From NCBI GenBank assembly GCA_963921195.1, contig OY992537.1, positions 172,625,021-172,689,020 on the forward strand: DNA of 64,000 nt, in the 5' to 3' direction. The translations under genes were made by a program, and so were the position numbers. Source of the DNA: Pegoplata infirma (taxonomy: Eukaryota > Arthropoda > Insecta > Diptera > Anthomyiidae). The notes under the pieces are model-generated. The model searched no databases and was not told the origin of the DNA. It was given only the letters and a program-made list of their open reading frames with translations. This document shows, in pieces, positions 41,240 through 52,215 of the stretch (positions are counted from its first letter, which is position 1; the number at the start of each line of letters is the position of its first letter).

Positions 41240-42222
41240 TAACAAGTAGAAAAATTAAATTCGACTTGGTCGAATCTATGAATACCCTCCACAATGTTAT
41301 CTGATAGTAATTTTCTAAAAAAATTTCAAAAAATTGCATTACAAATTTTTTATTAGAAATATGTATATTATTTTGAGTCAAACTTTCTTTTAATCAATCA
41401 AATTTTTTTGAGTGTAAAATTTTTTTGACTATCAACATTTTTTTGAGTCTGCCATTTCATTCAAAAAAAAATAATAATGTGTACATTTTTTTTTTGAGTG
41501 TAACATTTTTTTTTGAGTGTAAATATTTTTTTAGAGTACAATTTCTTTGAGTAACAAATTACTTTGTTAAATATTTTTGTTGTCTTATACCTATATGTAA
41601 TACAAAAAAAAACTATTTCACATATTTTCCTCTTTTTATATTACCATCCTCTTCTCTAAAAACCAAAAACAAATTAACATTCAATCATACACATACTTTA
41701 TTTGATTTTTCCCGTTACATACAGTTACACTAACAATAACAAAACCATAACAAATATTCACTTGTCTAACAACTAAACTGCACCCCACGACAAGAAAACA
41801 AACAACAACAAGTTTTAAAACACTGGTATTTCACCATGCTTTTAAAACTTGTTTAACGAGTTTTCAACAGTTTAAGGTGAAACAAATCTGAAGTTCAGTG
41901 CTTTGCTTATAACTTTTGAACCACTGGACCGATTTTGCTGGATTGCAATACCAACCTGACCCGGTAAATGGAGAACATATATGTCAAACTTCAGGAGCCT
42001 CCGTAAAGTCTTTCAAAAGTTAGCGTGTTTTCAACGGACAGACAGACAGACAGACGGACGGACGGACGGACGGACGGACGGACATCGCTAGATCGACTTA
42101 AAATCGATCAAGGATCATGAATATATATACTTTATGGGGTCCTAGACCAATATTTCGATGTGTTACAAACGGAATGACAAACTTATATATACCCTCTATC
42201 ACTAGAGTGGAGGGTATAAAAA
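41240..42222 (-). mobile_element. INE-1-like element, subfamily A, complete, inverted
   Basis: Starts (plus strand) AACAAGTAGAAAAATTAAAT with TCGACTTGGTCGAATCTATG, carries GACAGACAGACAGACGGACG and ATATATATACTTTATGGGGT, and ends ATCACTAGAGTGGAGGGTATAAA. All INE-1 landmarks are present in reverse order. The first INE-1-like half contains CACTGGACCGATTTTGCTGG. Confidence 0.9.
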
Positions 42223-42892
42223 ACAAAATTGTATACTTACAGTAAAAAGTTGTAATTTTACAAAAATGAAGTAGAAAATACAAAAACAATATTGTAAATT
42301 TACAAATTATTTGGTTCAACTACTGATTTTACGGCAAAAATAAGAAAAAATGGTATATTTATAATAAAAATTGTAATTTTACCATTTTTTATTGTAAATA
42401 TACAAGTATTTTGCCATACAAAACAGTAGTTGAACCAACCAATTTGTAAATTAACAATTTTGTTTTTTGATTTTCTACTTTTACTTTGTAAATTTACAAC
42501 TTTTTTTGTAAGTTTACCATTTTTTTTGGCAAATTTACAATTTTTATTGTAAATATACGTGTTTTTCAATATTTTTTTGCGGTAAAAACTGTAGTTTAAC
42601 CAAATAATTTGTTAATCTACAATTCATTTTTTTTTCATTCTCAACATTTTTCTGTAAGTTTACAATTTGTTTTGTAAATTTACCAAATTTTTTGTAAACT
42701 TCCAAAAAAAATGTTCATCTCGAAGTTAATATTTTACAAAAAAAATTGTAAATTTACATTTTATTTTGTTAAATCAATTTACAAATTATCGCCGTAACAT
42801 TACGGGGATTCTTGCTAGTACATATTTTACAAAACCTGCCCCATAAAATCACGGGGATTTTTTGTCATTTTACAAACTTTTTTTTGAGTGTA

Positions 42893-43193
42893 CAGTATGG
42901 GGGTACACTCACTTTGTCATTCCGTGTGTAAGCATCAAAATATCGGTCTTAAACCCCATAAAGTATATATATTTATGATCAGTGATCGATTCTAAGACAT
43001 TCTAGCGATGCCGTCCGTCCGTCCGTCTGTAGTTAACACGATGCAGTCCAAAATAAAAGAGCTAGACTCCCAACAATTGGCACGAATATGTCTTATGTTC
43101 CTAGGCAGGTTAAGTTCGTAAATGAGTAAAATCGGAACAGGGGGAAAAAAGTTCCCCCTTGAAGAACTAAACCAACATCTGAAAAAAAACATT
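42893..43193 (+). mobile_element. INE-1-like element, subfamily C, 3' truncated
   Basis: Continues from 39874: CAGTATGGGGGTACACTCAC, CCCATAAAGTATATATATTT, GTCCGTCCGTCCGTCTGTAG, and stops after GGAAAAAAGTTCCCCCTTG and an A-rich tract, directly against the next copy. Confidence 0.8.
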
Positions 43194-43893
43194 TTTATAC
43201 CCTCCAACTACAGTATGGGGGTATACTCACCTTTTCATTCCGTGTGTAACGCATCAAAATATGAGTCTAGGACCCCATAAAGTATATATATTTATAATCA
43301 GTGATCGATTCTAAGACATTCTAGCGATCTCCGTCCGTCTGTCCGTCCGTCTGTCCGTCCGTCTGTAGTTAACACGATGCAGTCCAAAATAAAAGAGCTA
43401 GACTCCCGACATTTGGCATGAATATGTCTTATGTTCCTAGGCAGGTTAAGTTCGTAAATGAGCAAAATCGGACCAGGAGAAAAAAGTTCCCCTTGAAGAA
43501 TTAAACCAACCTCTGAAATGTACCACTTTTTTACATGATTTTTTGCGTTTTTGTTTAACAAATGCCACATTTTTATGCTACAAAAAGTTCGCAAACCTGC
43601 ATTTGGACCCAGAAAATTAGAAAATGTCGTTTTTTCGGTCCTGCCCCATTTTATTGGCGTGGAATATATTTTTTTTTTTTTAATAATGATAAACTTGTAT
43701 TGCAAAAAGCATTAGAAAGAATTTTTCAACACATATTCGAGAGGAAATTTGCCCCCCCCCCTCAATTACCATTACCGCTCCCCCCACCAAAAAAAAGAAA
43801 ACGCCCCTGCAATTTTTTTTTTTTTTTATTTTTTTTTCATGTTGGAGGGCATAAAAGATTTGACACAGCCGAATTTAACACTCTTACTTGTTT
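43194..43893 (+). mobile_element. INE-1-like element, subfamily C, complete
   Basis: TATACCCTCCAACTACAGTATG at the 5' end; ATTTGACACAGCCGAATTTA and CACTCTTACTTGTTTTC at the 3' end. It is head to tail with the previous truncated copy. About 180 bp longer than 12547-13063 because of an extra stretch (GCTACAAAAAGTTCGCAAACC to TTTTCAACACATATTCGAG). A 157-codon frame from 43562 runs across the C-rich stretch and into the next array, and is not a gene. Confidence 0.88.
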
Positions 43894-43899
43894 TCTTTC

Positions 43900-44395
43900 C
43901 TTTTTACCCATATTGTTCTTAGATTGTTTCGAAAGAAGAATTATCAGATTTTCCCCTATAAAAAATTCTCAAATTTGTCCAATAAAAAATTTTTTAGATT
44001 TGCCCAATAGAAAAATTTTTAGATTTTTCCTATAAAAAAAATCCCAGATTTTTTCTATACAAAAATTTCAAGAAATTATCAAAATTTTCTTCTTAAAAAA
44101 CTACTAAAATTTTCGTATTTTTTTCTAAAGAAAAATATTAGTATTCCGAGACCATTTTCATCTAGAAAAATACAAAAATTCTGAGACATTTTGCCTTTAA
44201 AAAAATTTTAAGATTTTTATAAATTTTTCATAGAAAAATTTCTACAAAAAATTTCTAAAGGTTTTCCTATAGAAAAATTCTGAAATTTATCCCACTTTTT
44301 TAAACCCATTTTTCCTTTAGAAAACTTTTAAGATTCTCAAACATTTGTCATAGAAAAAAATTCTCAAATTATTTTCTTGTCTTTTTCACTTCCCT
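43900..44395. repeat. Diverged 35-bp-type tandem array
   Basis: Units such as CAGATTTTTTCTATACAAAAAT, TAGATTTTTCCTATAAAAAAA and TCTGAGACATTTTGCC are relatives of the 35-bp arrays at 11195 and 48830, more decayed. It ends in a C/T-rich stretch (44400-44500) and the terminus TGGATCCGCGCCTG at 44504-44517, as at 14471-14484. Confidence 0.7.
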
Positions 44396-44517
44396 TTAAC
44401 TCCCCCCCCTCCCCCCCCCACCCTACTTTTCACTTCTCTTCTATCATTTTTTTTTTTTTTTTGCTTTCAAATTCCATTTGGGGGGGATTTTCTTTTTCTC
44501 CCGTGGATCCGCGCCTG
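44396..44517. mobile_element. Right end of a hAT-like element, GGATCCGCGCCTG
   Basis: Pyrimidine-rich DNA with CCCCCCCCTCCCCCCCCC ends in GTGGATCCGCGCCTG. This is the same order (35-bp-type array, pyrimidine tract, terminus) as at 14391-14484, so the array travels with this element. Confidence 0.55.
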
Positions 44518-44589
44518 ATTCTTAACATCTGATGTTTAGGGTATATTCAGCAACCTTGCAGAAATTGACAAATATTTTTGTAGAACTTA

Positions 44590-44960
44590 TTAACCCTCTA
44601 ACTCTTACACGAGAATTCCTTGTAATTTTAATTGCGTCAAAAAACTGTAAATTTACAATTTTAACAATAAAAAATTATTGTAAAATTACAAAATTATTGG
44701 TTAAAAGCTTGTAAAATTACTAGGAATTCTAGTAAAATAGGAGGTAGCAGAAAATTTAGTAAAATTACGAAACCTCCTTGTAAATTTTGTCGTGCCAAAA
44801 AATTTGTAAATTTACCGTTTTATTGGTAAAAACCTTATAAAATTACTAAATTATGAGTCAAAAGCTTGTAAAATTACTGGGAATTTTTGTAAAATAGAAG
44901 GCAGCAAACAAAAAAAGTTACAAGTTTTTCTTGCAATTTCACAAGGTTTTTTTATTTGTA
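44590..44960. repeat. TGTAAATTTAC repeat, as in the MITE at 2315
   Basis: ACGAGAATTCCTTGTAATTTTA, TTGTAAAATTACAAAATTATTG and AATTACTAGGAATTC recur in the same order as 2600-2740. Ends are unclear. No ORF. Confidence 0.5.
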
Positions 44961-45010
44961 ACGGTAAATTTTGACTCTATTCTAAAAAATCGTATAAAAT
45001 ACCTTTTAGC

Positions 45011-45290
45011 AGGGGTTGGGCTGGAATGAAATTTTCTACAAAAATGTTGACCATAAAATTTTACTATATTTGTCACCAAAGACCAAAACTTAACACAAAC
45101 ACAAAGAACCAGTCAAATTCAAGATTGTACACTGAATGCTAATTTTTTTAATGGGTCATGTTGAATTTGACTGTTTTTGGTGTTTGTATTAATTGTTGGG
45201 CTTTGCTCTGTTCTGACATGTAAAGCAAAATTGTATGGCCAACATTTTTGTGGAACATTTCATCCCCGCCTCCACTTTTTTCGAGGTGTT
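45011..45290. repeat. Repeat F, palindromic copy
   Basis: GGAATGAAATTTTCTACAAAA, TGTTGACCATAAAATTTTAC, GACCAAAACTTAACACAAAC and CCAGTCAAATTCAA are followed by inverted counterparts (TTGAATTTGACTG, GTGTTTGTATTAATTG, AAAATTGTATGGCCAAC, GGAACATTTCATCCCCGCC). The hairpin arms are about 120 bp with a short spacer. Confidence 0.75.
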
Positions 45291-45599
45291 TTTTTCTCTT
45301 TTTTACCGTTACGAGGGGGAGTGTAGGGCTAATATGTTGCACAAAAATATTTGTCATAATATTTTCTACAAAGTTGGTAAACATACCCTAAACTTCAGAT
45401 GTAAAGAAGTCATAGTTTTCTTTACCGACATGCTGCAAGAACAGGCCAAAGGTGGGAAACTTAAACCGCGGTGCACCGCCTCTAAAAATTAATTGCCATG
45501 TGATCTTTCAAAACGCCAAAACACGTAATACTGTACCAGAATCAATCGTCGGATCCCGTATTTATGGAAACGTTTGAAATTGCTGTACTGTGTACTTAT

Positions 45600-45890
45600 A
45601 ATTACTTTAAAACTGTATAAGAGGCGTATACTTAATTTCGAAATTGATTTTAAATAACAATCATACGCAACGATACACAGTGGTTTATTTTTAATAACTC
45701 AGTAAGTACTAAGCCGATTGCAGCGAAATTCATACCGGTTATAGAGAACGCAATTCTGAGTTAAGTCTGGACAATGGACGCCACATGCCTAATAAGAGCA
45801 CCACCAGGGCACCCTTAAGTAGGACAGTGTTTTATTATAAAAAATCTCAACTTTCATTTGCTTTTGGTTTCATTCCATTCCAACTCGATA
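45600..45890. repeat. Dispersed repeat D copy 3, inverted tail
   Basis: AGAGGCGTATACTTAATTTC, CAATCATACGCAACGATACAC and AGTGGTTTATTTTTAATA match 11010-11100. CAACTTTCATTTGCTTTTGG and TTTCATTCCATTCCAAC is the inverse of 37520-37550. Confidence 0.6.
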
Positions 45891-46321
45891 AGTCAGATTT
45901 TTTTATCAATGTGTTATCCGAATCAAGAAATTTGCGTTAAAATGGCATCGATTTGATTTTGCATATTTTGTAGAAAATTCATATTTTGGTAAAAATTAAC
46001 AAAAACACAAATCAAAACTTATTTGTTTTAAAAACTATTTTAAATCTTAAAAATTTATTTTAAATTTAAAATTTTTTTATTTCTTAAAAAAATTTTGCAC
46101 TTAAGTGTAAATATAAAGCTTCAAATCTTAATATAAAAACCCGACGTTATTTTTTGCTTTTTAAAAGTTTTTCTTGCGAAATAAATATTTTTTTTACAAA
46201 CATTTTATATTTTTAGTTCATAATTTTGATTTTTTTAGTGCATATTTGGGATTTTTTTTGCATTTACTAAGAGCATATTTTCGAGTTTTTAGTGCTTAAA
46301 AATCGCAGCCCTATTCATTAT

Positions 46322-46902
46322 GTTCTGCTACTGATTATTGCATGTCTTTAAATACGATATGAGAGTGTACGATTTGAATGGAAAGCGATTTGAAAGAACA
46401 GGGTTGATTTGCTTGAATTTGATTTGATAGACTGTTAGTGATGATGCCATATATATTTTTGATTTATTGCAAATTAAAAGTAATAAAAATCTAAAGTGCT
46501 TTTGTAAAATTATAGCTTCAAGTTTTAGTACAATATATTTTTATGTGAGACAACAGAATAAATAATTGCAACAACGTCAAAAAGGTTTTTGTTGGGTTGT
46601 TTTTAGAGTAAAATTTTTACGTTGTATTTTAATTGAATATCAATCTTTTTTTGATTGTGGAAAGAACTGTTTAAAGTCTGATGAGCTTTTTGTTTGTAAT
46701 ATCCTTTATTTAATGTAGACTTTTTTTTGCAAACATATATTGTTACATTTAAAATCTTCGTTGTATTCTGTTTTTTATATGTTTGTATACTAAATAACTT
46801 CCTGTGGTTTGTTATTTGGTTTATACATTACAATTGTTTACTTTTTATTTATTTAGATGGCAACTTGCATTAAAATGTTGTTGATACACTCGAAAAAATT
46901 GT
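46322..46902. other. Low-repeat AT-rich DNA
   Basis: Apparently single-copy. GATTTGAATGGAAAGCGATTTG with a nearby GCTTGAATTTGATTTGATAG is a weak internal repeat. No ORF, RNA or element end recognised. Confidence 0.4.
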
Positions 46903-47108
46903 TATGAAAACATCGATTCTAGGATATTCTAGAGATGTTCGTCCGTCCGTCTGTAGAGGACACAAAACAGATCAAAATAAAAAAGTTTTAATCCTGAAGT
47001 TTGGCACGACTATGTCTAATGGTCATAGGCTGGTTAAGTTTGGAGAAGGGCAAAACCAGGCCAGGGAGAAAATTTTTTCCCTTGAATAACTAAACCAACC
47101 TCTTAAAC
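46903..47108 (+). mobile_element. INE-1-like fragment, subfamily C
   Basis: ATCGATTCTAGGATATTCTAG, GTCCGTCCGTCTGTAGAGG, TTTGGCACGACTATGTCT and GGAGAAAATTTTTTCCCTTG match the middle of subfamily C. Both ends are missing; the right side runs into the hAT terminus at 47109. Confidence 0.75.
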
Positions 47109-47167
47109 CAGGGGCGTATCCAGGATTTTTTTCAGGGGGGAGCGGTCTAAAAACTGTTTATAAATTT
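47109..47167. mobile_element. Left end fragment of a hAT-like element
   Basis: CAGGGGCGTATCCAGGATTT followed by TCAGGGGGGAGCGG is a hAT-type terminus related to 52159 and, inverted, to 14471 and 44504. It is cut after about 60 bases by the next INE-1. Confidence 0.5.
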
Positions 47168-47652
47168 GTATACCTCCACTCTAGTAATATAGGGTATAAG
47201 TTTGTCATTCCGTTTGTAAAACCTCGAAATATTGGTCTAGGACCCCATAAAGTATATATATTTATGACCCTCGATCGATTTTAAGACGATCTAGCGATGT
47301 CCGTCCGTCTGTCCGTCTGTTGAAAACACGCTAGCTTTTAAAATACTTTACGGAGGCTCCTGAATTTTGGCATATATGTTGGGCATTCACCTGCTCAGGT
47401 TGGTATTGCAATCCATCGAAATCGGTAAAGTGGTTCAAAAGTTATACGAAAAAGACTGAATTTCGGCAAGGGTTTTTCAGGAAATTACGAGATAAATAAC
47501 ACAATAACTTTCTAAAGGCAATTCTGAGGATGCTGAAGCTTGGCATATATATTTATCGTTCCTTTTGGAAGTCTCGTATTGAATTTCAGTCAAATCGGGC
47601 CAGTGGTTCAAAAGTTATTAGCAAAACCGTGAATTTCAGATTTGCTTCACCA
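47168..47652 (+). mobile_element. INE-1-like element, subfamily A, left piece
   Basis: TATACCTCCACTCTAGTAATATAGGGTAT, GACCCCATAAAGTATATATATT, GTCCGTCCGTCTGTCCGTC and ATTTCAGATTTGCTTCACCA. It is interrupted by MITE E copy 2 and resumes at 48469. Confidence 0.85.
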
Positions 47653-48466
47653 CACTCAAAATATTTTGTAGGCAAAAACAAATGAAAAACACACTTAAAG
47701 CAAGTGAATAAACAATTGAAAACCATTCCAGTAATTATTCATTTATTTTAACAAACATCAACATTTATTTTTTACTGTTGACAAAATTTTCTAAAATAAC
47801 AAACATTAAACATTAAAAAATTACGTTTTTTTCATTCTTTTTTACTAACAAATTCGAAAAAAATAACCTACGAAAACATTAAAAATTAATGATAGTTCTG
47901 TCATTTTTACCAACAAATTCCAAAAAAATAACCTACCACAACATTAAAAATTAATGATTTCGTAGGTTATTTTTTGCAATTTTCTATTGAAATATTTTTT
48001 TTTTTAATTTTTAATAAAATTTTGGGGAATCGATCCCGCAATCAACTACATTCTGGCCAGACACTCTACCCATCGTGCCAAAGCCACTTGATACAAACAT
48101 GTTTTTATATTTCTATAAATAATTTTTTGAATTTTTTTTCTACAAAAAAATAACCTACTTGTGTAGGTAAAAACTAATGATATTTCATTAAAAAATACCA
48201 ACAATTTAAAAAAAAATTACTTACACAAATCATTAAAACTCAAAAGAATAATCAGTAGTTTTTACTTACAGAACAAAAATAAATGACTTTAAGGATTAAA
48301 TGTTAATGAAAGTCTTTATTTTTTAGTGTGTTATTTTTGAAACAAAGGACAGAAGTAGTCATTAATAAAAACTGAACATCAAACAAATGTTTTTTCTTTT
48401 AAAAACGACTAAACGTAAAATTTTTCAAATAAACTACAAACAGTTAATGACATAATTTTTTAAGTG
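47653..48466. mobile_element. MITE E copy 2, intact, 2-bp duplication CA
   Basis: CACTCAAAATATTTTGTAGG at the left and, inward from the right, CACTTAAAAAATTATGTC are flanked by CA (47651-47652, 48467-48468). The empty site TTCACCTTAAATTCACGTG exists in the other INE-1 A copies. It is the inverted and uninterrupted form of 28620-30075 and carries the tRNA-like A/B boxes on the minus strand at 48013-48083. No ORF. Confidence 0.85.
48013..48083 (-). promoter_or_regulatory. tRNA-like A/B boxes in MITE E copy 2
   Basis: On the minus strand GGCACGATGGGTAGAGTGTC is followed by GCGGGATCGATTCCCC. The B box fits GGTTCGANNCC with one change, better than the copy at 29831. Downstream is a T-rich run that could act as a Pol III stop. 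Confidence 0.5.
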
Positions 48467-48468
48467 CA

Positions 48469-48804
48469 TAAATTCACGTGTTGAAAACCCGTTAAACATG
48501 TTTTAAAAACATTGGTAAGTCACAAAAATATTTTACAACGTATTTTTGTCACTCAAAAATATTTTTACACTAAAAAAAAATGCACTCGAAAAAAATTTTA
48601 CACTCAAAAAAATTTTATACTCAAAAAAACATTTAGTAAATCAAAAATTACTTTAAAAAAAAAGGTTTTTTACACAAAATAAAATATTTCTAATCAAAAA
48701 TGCTATTTCTTTCACGTTAGAAAATTTACTATCACTTAAAAAGGGCATTGTGGAGGTCATTCATAGATTCGGACAAGTCGAATTTAACTTTTCTACTTGT
48801 TTTT
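48469..48804 (+). mobile_element. INE-1-like element, subfamily A, right piece
   Basis: TAAATTCACGTGTTGAAAACC, the CACTCAAAA-rich region, GGGCATTGTGGAGGTCATTC, TAGATTCGGACAAGTCGAAT and TTCTACTTGTTTT. The 3' end is complete. Confidence 0.85.
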
Positions 48805-48829
48805 TTATGAACAAATTTACACATCTGTA

Positions 48830-49710
48830 CACATTTTAGAATTTGTTTCCGACCATCTTAGAAAAACTCTCAGATTCTGAAATATATTTCCTATAGAAAA
48901 ACTCTCAGATTCTGAGACATATTTCTTATAGAAAAAGTGTAAAATTAAAAAAAAAAAATTCTAATAGAAAAAGTTTTAGATTCTGAGACATTTTTTCTAT
49001 AGAAAAAGTATAAGATTCAAAGACATTTTTTCTATAGAAAAAGTGTCAGATTCTATAGCAAAACTCTAAGATTCTGAGATATTTTTCATGTAGAAAAGCT
49101 CTCAGATTCTGAGATTTTTTTCTATAGTAAAAGTCTCTGATTCTAAAACATTTTTTCTTAAGAAAGAGTCTTAGATTCAGACATTTTTCCCATGGAAAAG
49201 TCTCAGATTCTGAGACATTTTTTCTTTAGAAAAAGTCTCAGATTCTGCGACATTTTCCTTTACAAAAGTCTCAGATTCTTAAACAAATTTCCTATAGAAA
49301 AATTCTCAGTCTCTGATACATACTTCCTAAAGAAAAAGTTTCAGATTCTTAGACCTATTTCCTATTGAAAAAATCTCCAATTTTGAGGCATTTTTCCGAT
49401 AAAAAAAAGTTTTATATTCTGAGAAATTTTTCCTCAAAAAAAGTCTCAGGTTCTAAGACATTTGTCCTGTAGAAAAACTCTCAGATTCTGAGACATTTTC
49501 CCATAGAAAACCCCTCAGATTCTGATACATTTTTTCTATAGAAAAAGTCTCAGATTCTGATACATTCTTTCTAAAGAAAAAGTCTCAGATTCTGGGACAT
49601 TTTTCCCATATAAAAAGTCTCAGATTCTGAGATATTTTTTCTATAGTAAAAGTCTCTGATTCAAAAACATATTTCCATAAGAAAGAGTCTTAGATTCTGA
49701 AAAAGCTTTG
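48830..49710. repeat. 35-bp tandem repeat array, second locus
   Basis: About 25 units of CTCAGATTCTGAGACATTTT then TTCTATAGAAAAAGT, more regular than the array at 11195. It follows an INE-1 A copy that is itself preceded by a hAT left end. No coding content. Confidence 0.9.
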
Positions 49711-49773
49711 GCCACATACAAATTTTAACATATTGCACTACAAAATAACCGTTTGTTAACAAGAAAAGGCTCA

Positions 49774-50369
49774 CAAGGGAAGTTTCCCTGGTGTCACCCT
49801 CCGATCTTTATGAAATTTGGATATGTTGTTAAGAACGAAAATTAATTCGACACGTATTTTTTTTAGCGGCCAAACTCACTTTTAGGGGGGGACGATTTGT
49901 ATGGGGGGAAATTGACCAGTTTTTTACGATTTACGCCTATTTAAACAAAATTAATATGTATAGGCATGTGTGGTATCAGATTAAAGGCAATAAAAATACC
50001 TATCTCGTGGTGTTAACAACGGGTCAAAAAAGTTAATGTTTTTCGACTTATTAACAAAAATGTCCTAAAATTTTGGTATTTTACTCAATATGACGAAAAG
50101 TTGTGCATGTTTGTACACGTTTTTAGCTCACGTAGATAGGTTTTCCAAAGACCTTTTATTTGGTATGTAACATGACTAGGTTTCTTTGCATAATATAGGA
50201 GATAAACGAAAAAAAACTGAAAAAGGGCCTTGTTTTCCCCCCTCCTTTTTACCCCCTAAATATGAATTTGGGCCGCTAAAAAAAATACGTGTCCCTTTAT
50301 TTTTTCTGCTCTACAAAATAAAAGCAATTCTATAAATATCCGCGGGTGACACTAGGGAGACTTCCCTTG
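49774..50369. mobile_element. 596-bp foldback element, TCA flanks
   Basis: CAAGGGAAGTTTCCCTGGTG then TCACCC at the left; GGGTGACACTAGGGAGACTT then CCCTTG at the right. TCA flanks both sides (49771-49773, 50370-50372). Inner complements include ACGTATTTTTTTTAGCGGCC and GGCCGCTAAAAAAAATACGT. The right half recurs at 63055-63215. Frames inside are short and unrecognised. Confidence 0.8.
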
Positions 50370-50499
50370 TCAGTATATTTTTTTCTTTTTATCTCTAATC
50401 TAACGAATTTCTCATTCCGCAAACATAAAAAAATTTCATAATATTGAAATAATATATGTATAAAAAAAATATTATTTGAAAAAATGTTGTGTGGAATTA

Positions 50500-50815
50500 A
50501 ATTTGTAAACTTTTACGGTGGTTTTACAGTTTTATATTTTACTAAATACTTTGTAAATTAACAGCTTTTTTTTGTTCAAATCATTTTACTGAGTTTTAAG
50601 TAAAATTACAGAGATTTCTTTGTCAAAAAGCACTCATATTTAACCAATATTTTACTATAAACTCTGTAAATAAACAGTTTTTTGTTGTCAAAATCATTTT
50701 ATAGAGCTTTATAGTAAAATGAGCAAAAAAATTTTGTTAGATGGAAAAGTTTGGTGTACTCTGTTAAATTAGCAGAGTTTTTCTGTAATTTAACAGATTT
50801 ATTATTTCAAGTGTA
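50500..50815. repeat. ACAGAGTTT / AATATTTTAC repeat
   Basis: TTTACTATAAACTCTGTAAATAA and related blocks are the inverse of 1-160. Several ATTTTACTGAGTTTTAAGTAA units follow each other. It has the look of a MITE but the ends are not clear. Confidence 0.5.
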
Positions 50816-52158
50816 GGATTTAAGACATGTCATTGAAGAAAAATTTCAGAACCCGAGAATTTTCTTTAGAAAATTGTATCAGTTAAAATTATAAAAAACG
50901 TCATAAATAATTAAAAAAAAATTTACAAATCTTCAATAAAAAATTTCTTTAAAAATTAAGAATTTTTCTCTGGACATTTTTTGGAAAAAAATTATCAGAA
51001 CCTGATTTCTCTAAATCAATTTCATTTTAGTTCAAGTTACAGATGTTAGGTAACAAATTCCAAAATATGTGTAGATTTGTAAATTCTTCTTTGAAAAATG
51101 AAAAAAAAAAAGTTTTTGGGCCCCCTTGCGAAAAAATATTATCACAAATTTTCTTCGAGTGTTAGAATTCATATCAAAGAAAAAGGTGTTTTTCTTTCAC
51201 TTGATCATCTATGCTGTTGTTTTGTATGGTCAAAAAATTTTTTTTTTACACATTTTTATGTTCCTTTGCTATCTTCCTCTTTTTCTATATTTATTTTTAT
51301 AATCCTTTCATAAAAAAGGACAAACAAATGTTAAAAAATGTAGACTTACGCGTTTACATCCGTTCATATTTTTCAATGTAGCACATTAAGTACCTCAACT
51401 ACTGTATTTTTTTTTGCTTTTTTTTTTGTGATATTCGTTGTTTTGTTAACAAAATATATAAATATAAATAAACATTAAAATATTTCTTTATGCAGCTATT
51501 GTACTGTAGCAAAAAAAAATAAAAATTTTAATAAAAAAAAGGACGAAAGGACAATTGTTGGAGCACTGTTGTAAAAGACCTGCAATTTTGTGTATAATAC
51601 ACCCCAACTGGTTTCCGCCAAAACAATAAAAAAACACACACCAAACCGACACAAATAATATACAAAAAAAATGTAATATTTATTGTGATCCTTTTTTTGA
51701 TGTTTGTTGGTTGTTGTTTTGTTTTTTTTTTATTATTCAAATATATATTTTAATTTTTTTCTCTTCTTTTCCTAAATTATTGTTATAATTTTGTTCATGT
51801 TCGTTGTATTATTAAAAAGTGTGTGTGCCCATAAATTCAATTATGTTGCTGATTTTAAGACTGACCCATCAGATGCAGATTTTTTTGTGGTTTGAGTATA
51901 TGATAGCAAATGTGTACAATAAAATGGGACAGACTGATCGATTTTTCCTTTATATCCTTTCTATTTAATTTCTGTTATGTGACTAAAAAACAATGCATTG
52001 GCACATTGACCTTACGCTCACTTAAGGTGTGTTTACATCATCCCATCGAGTCTTTGGATTTTAAGTTAATTATTACCAAAGTCTTAATACTGTCGAAAAA
52101 AATCAAACACGCATTTTTAAAAACATCTGTTTGTGTGTAAAACATTGCTTATCTAATA
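50816..52158. other. Low-repeat AT-rich DNA without a supported gene
   Basis: Long homopolymer runs. Frames of 60-76 codons on both strands overlap and have Phe/Lys composition. I see no start context, splice pattern or domain, and no terminal repeats. 51900-52140 is slightly less AT-rich and could be unique host sequence. Confidence 0.4.
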
Positions 52159-52215
52159 CAAGGGCGGATCCAGGAGGGGGGATAAAATCCACACCAAGCC
52201 GATTTTGGAAAAGAA
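52159..52215. mobile_element. Left end fragment of a hAT-like element
   Basis: CAAGGGCGGATCCAGGAGGG is a hAT-type terminus. No matching right end or duplication was found to its right before 52777. Confidence 0.45.

Larger units (their letters stand above)
39875..42890. mobile_element. MITE with CACTC TIRs, TA duplication, INE-1 nested inside
   Basis: CACTCAAAAAAAAGTTTGTA then AAATTAC at the left is inverted at the right end with one mismatch over 28 bp. TA flanks both sides (39873-39874, 42891-42892). The target is the 5' end of an INE-1 C copy, whose uninterrupted form nearby (CCAACTACAGTATGGGGGTA) proves the boundaries. The interior has many TGTAAATTTACAA palindromes, a relative of the captured H1 leader (40960-41165) and a reversed INE-1 A copy (41240-42222). 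Confidence 0.88.
37448..46313. mobile_element. Probable 8.9-kb hAT-bounded composite
   Basis: TAGGGCTGCGATTTT at 37448-37462 is exactly inverted at 46299-46313. The 8-bp flanks TTTATTAT (37440-37447) and TTCATTAT (46314-46321) agree at seven positions. Ends and flank length fit hAT. The interior contains the repeat D pair, two foldbacks, two MITEs, three INE-1-like copies and a 35-bp array, so most of its length is later insertion. No transposase is seen. Chance pairing of two separate partial copies is the alternative. Confidence 0.55.

Noticed and set aside
43298..43705. 135-codon minus-strand open frame ending in TDGRTDGRTDG
   Set aside because: Translation of the INE-1 GTCCGTCC microsatellite. 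Similar TDGRTDG frames occur in every INE-1 copy.
43562..44035. 157-codon plus-strand open frame with a proline-rich middle
   Set aside because: It spans the C-rich part and 3' hairpin of an INE-1 copy and continues into the tandem array, so it is accidental.
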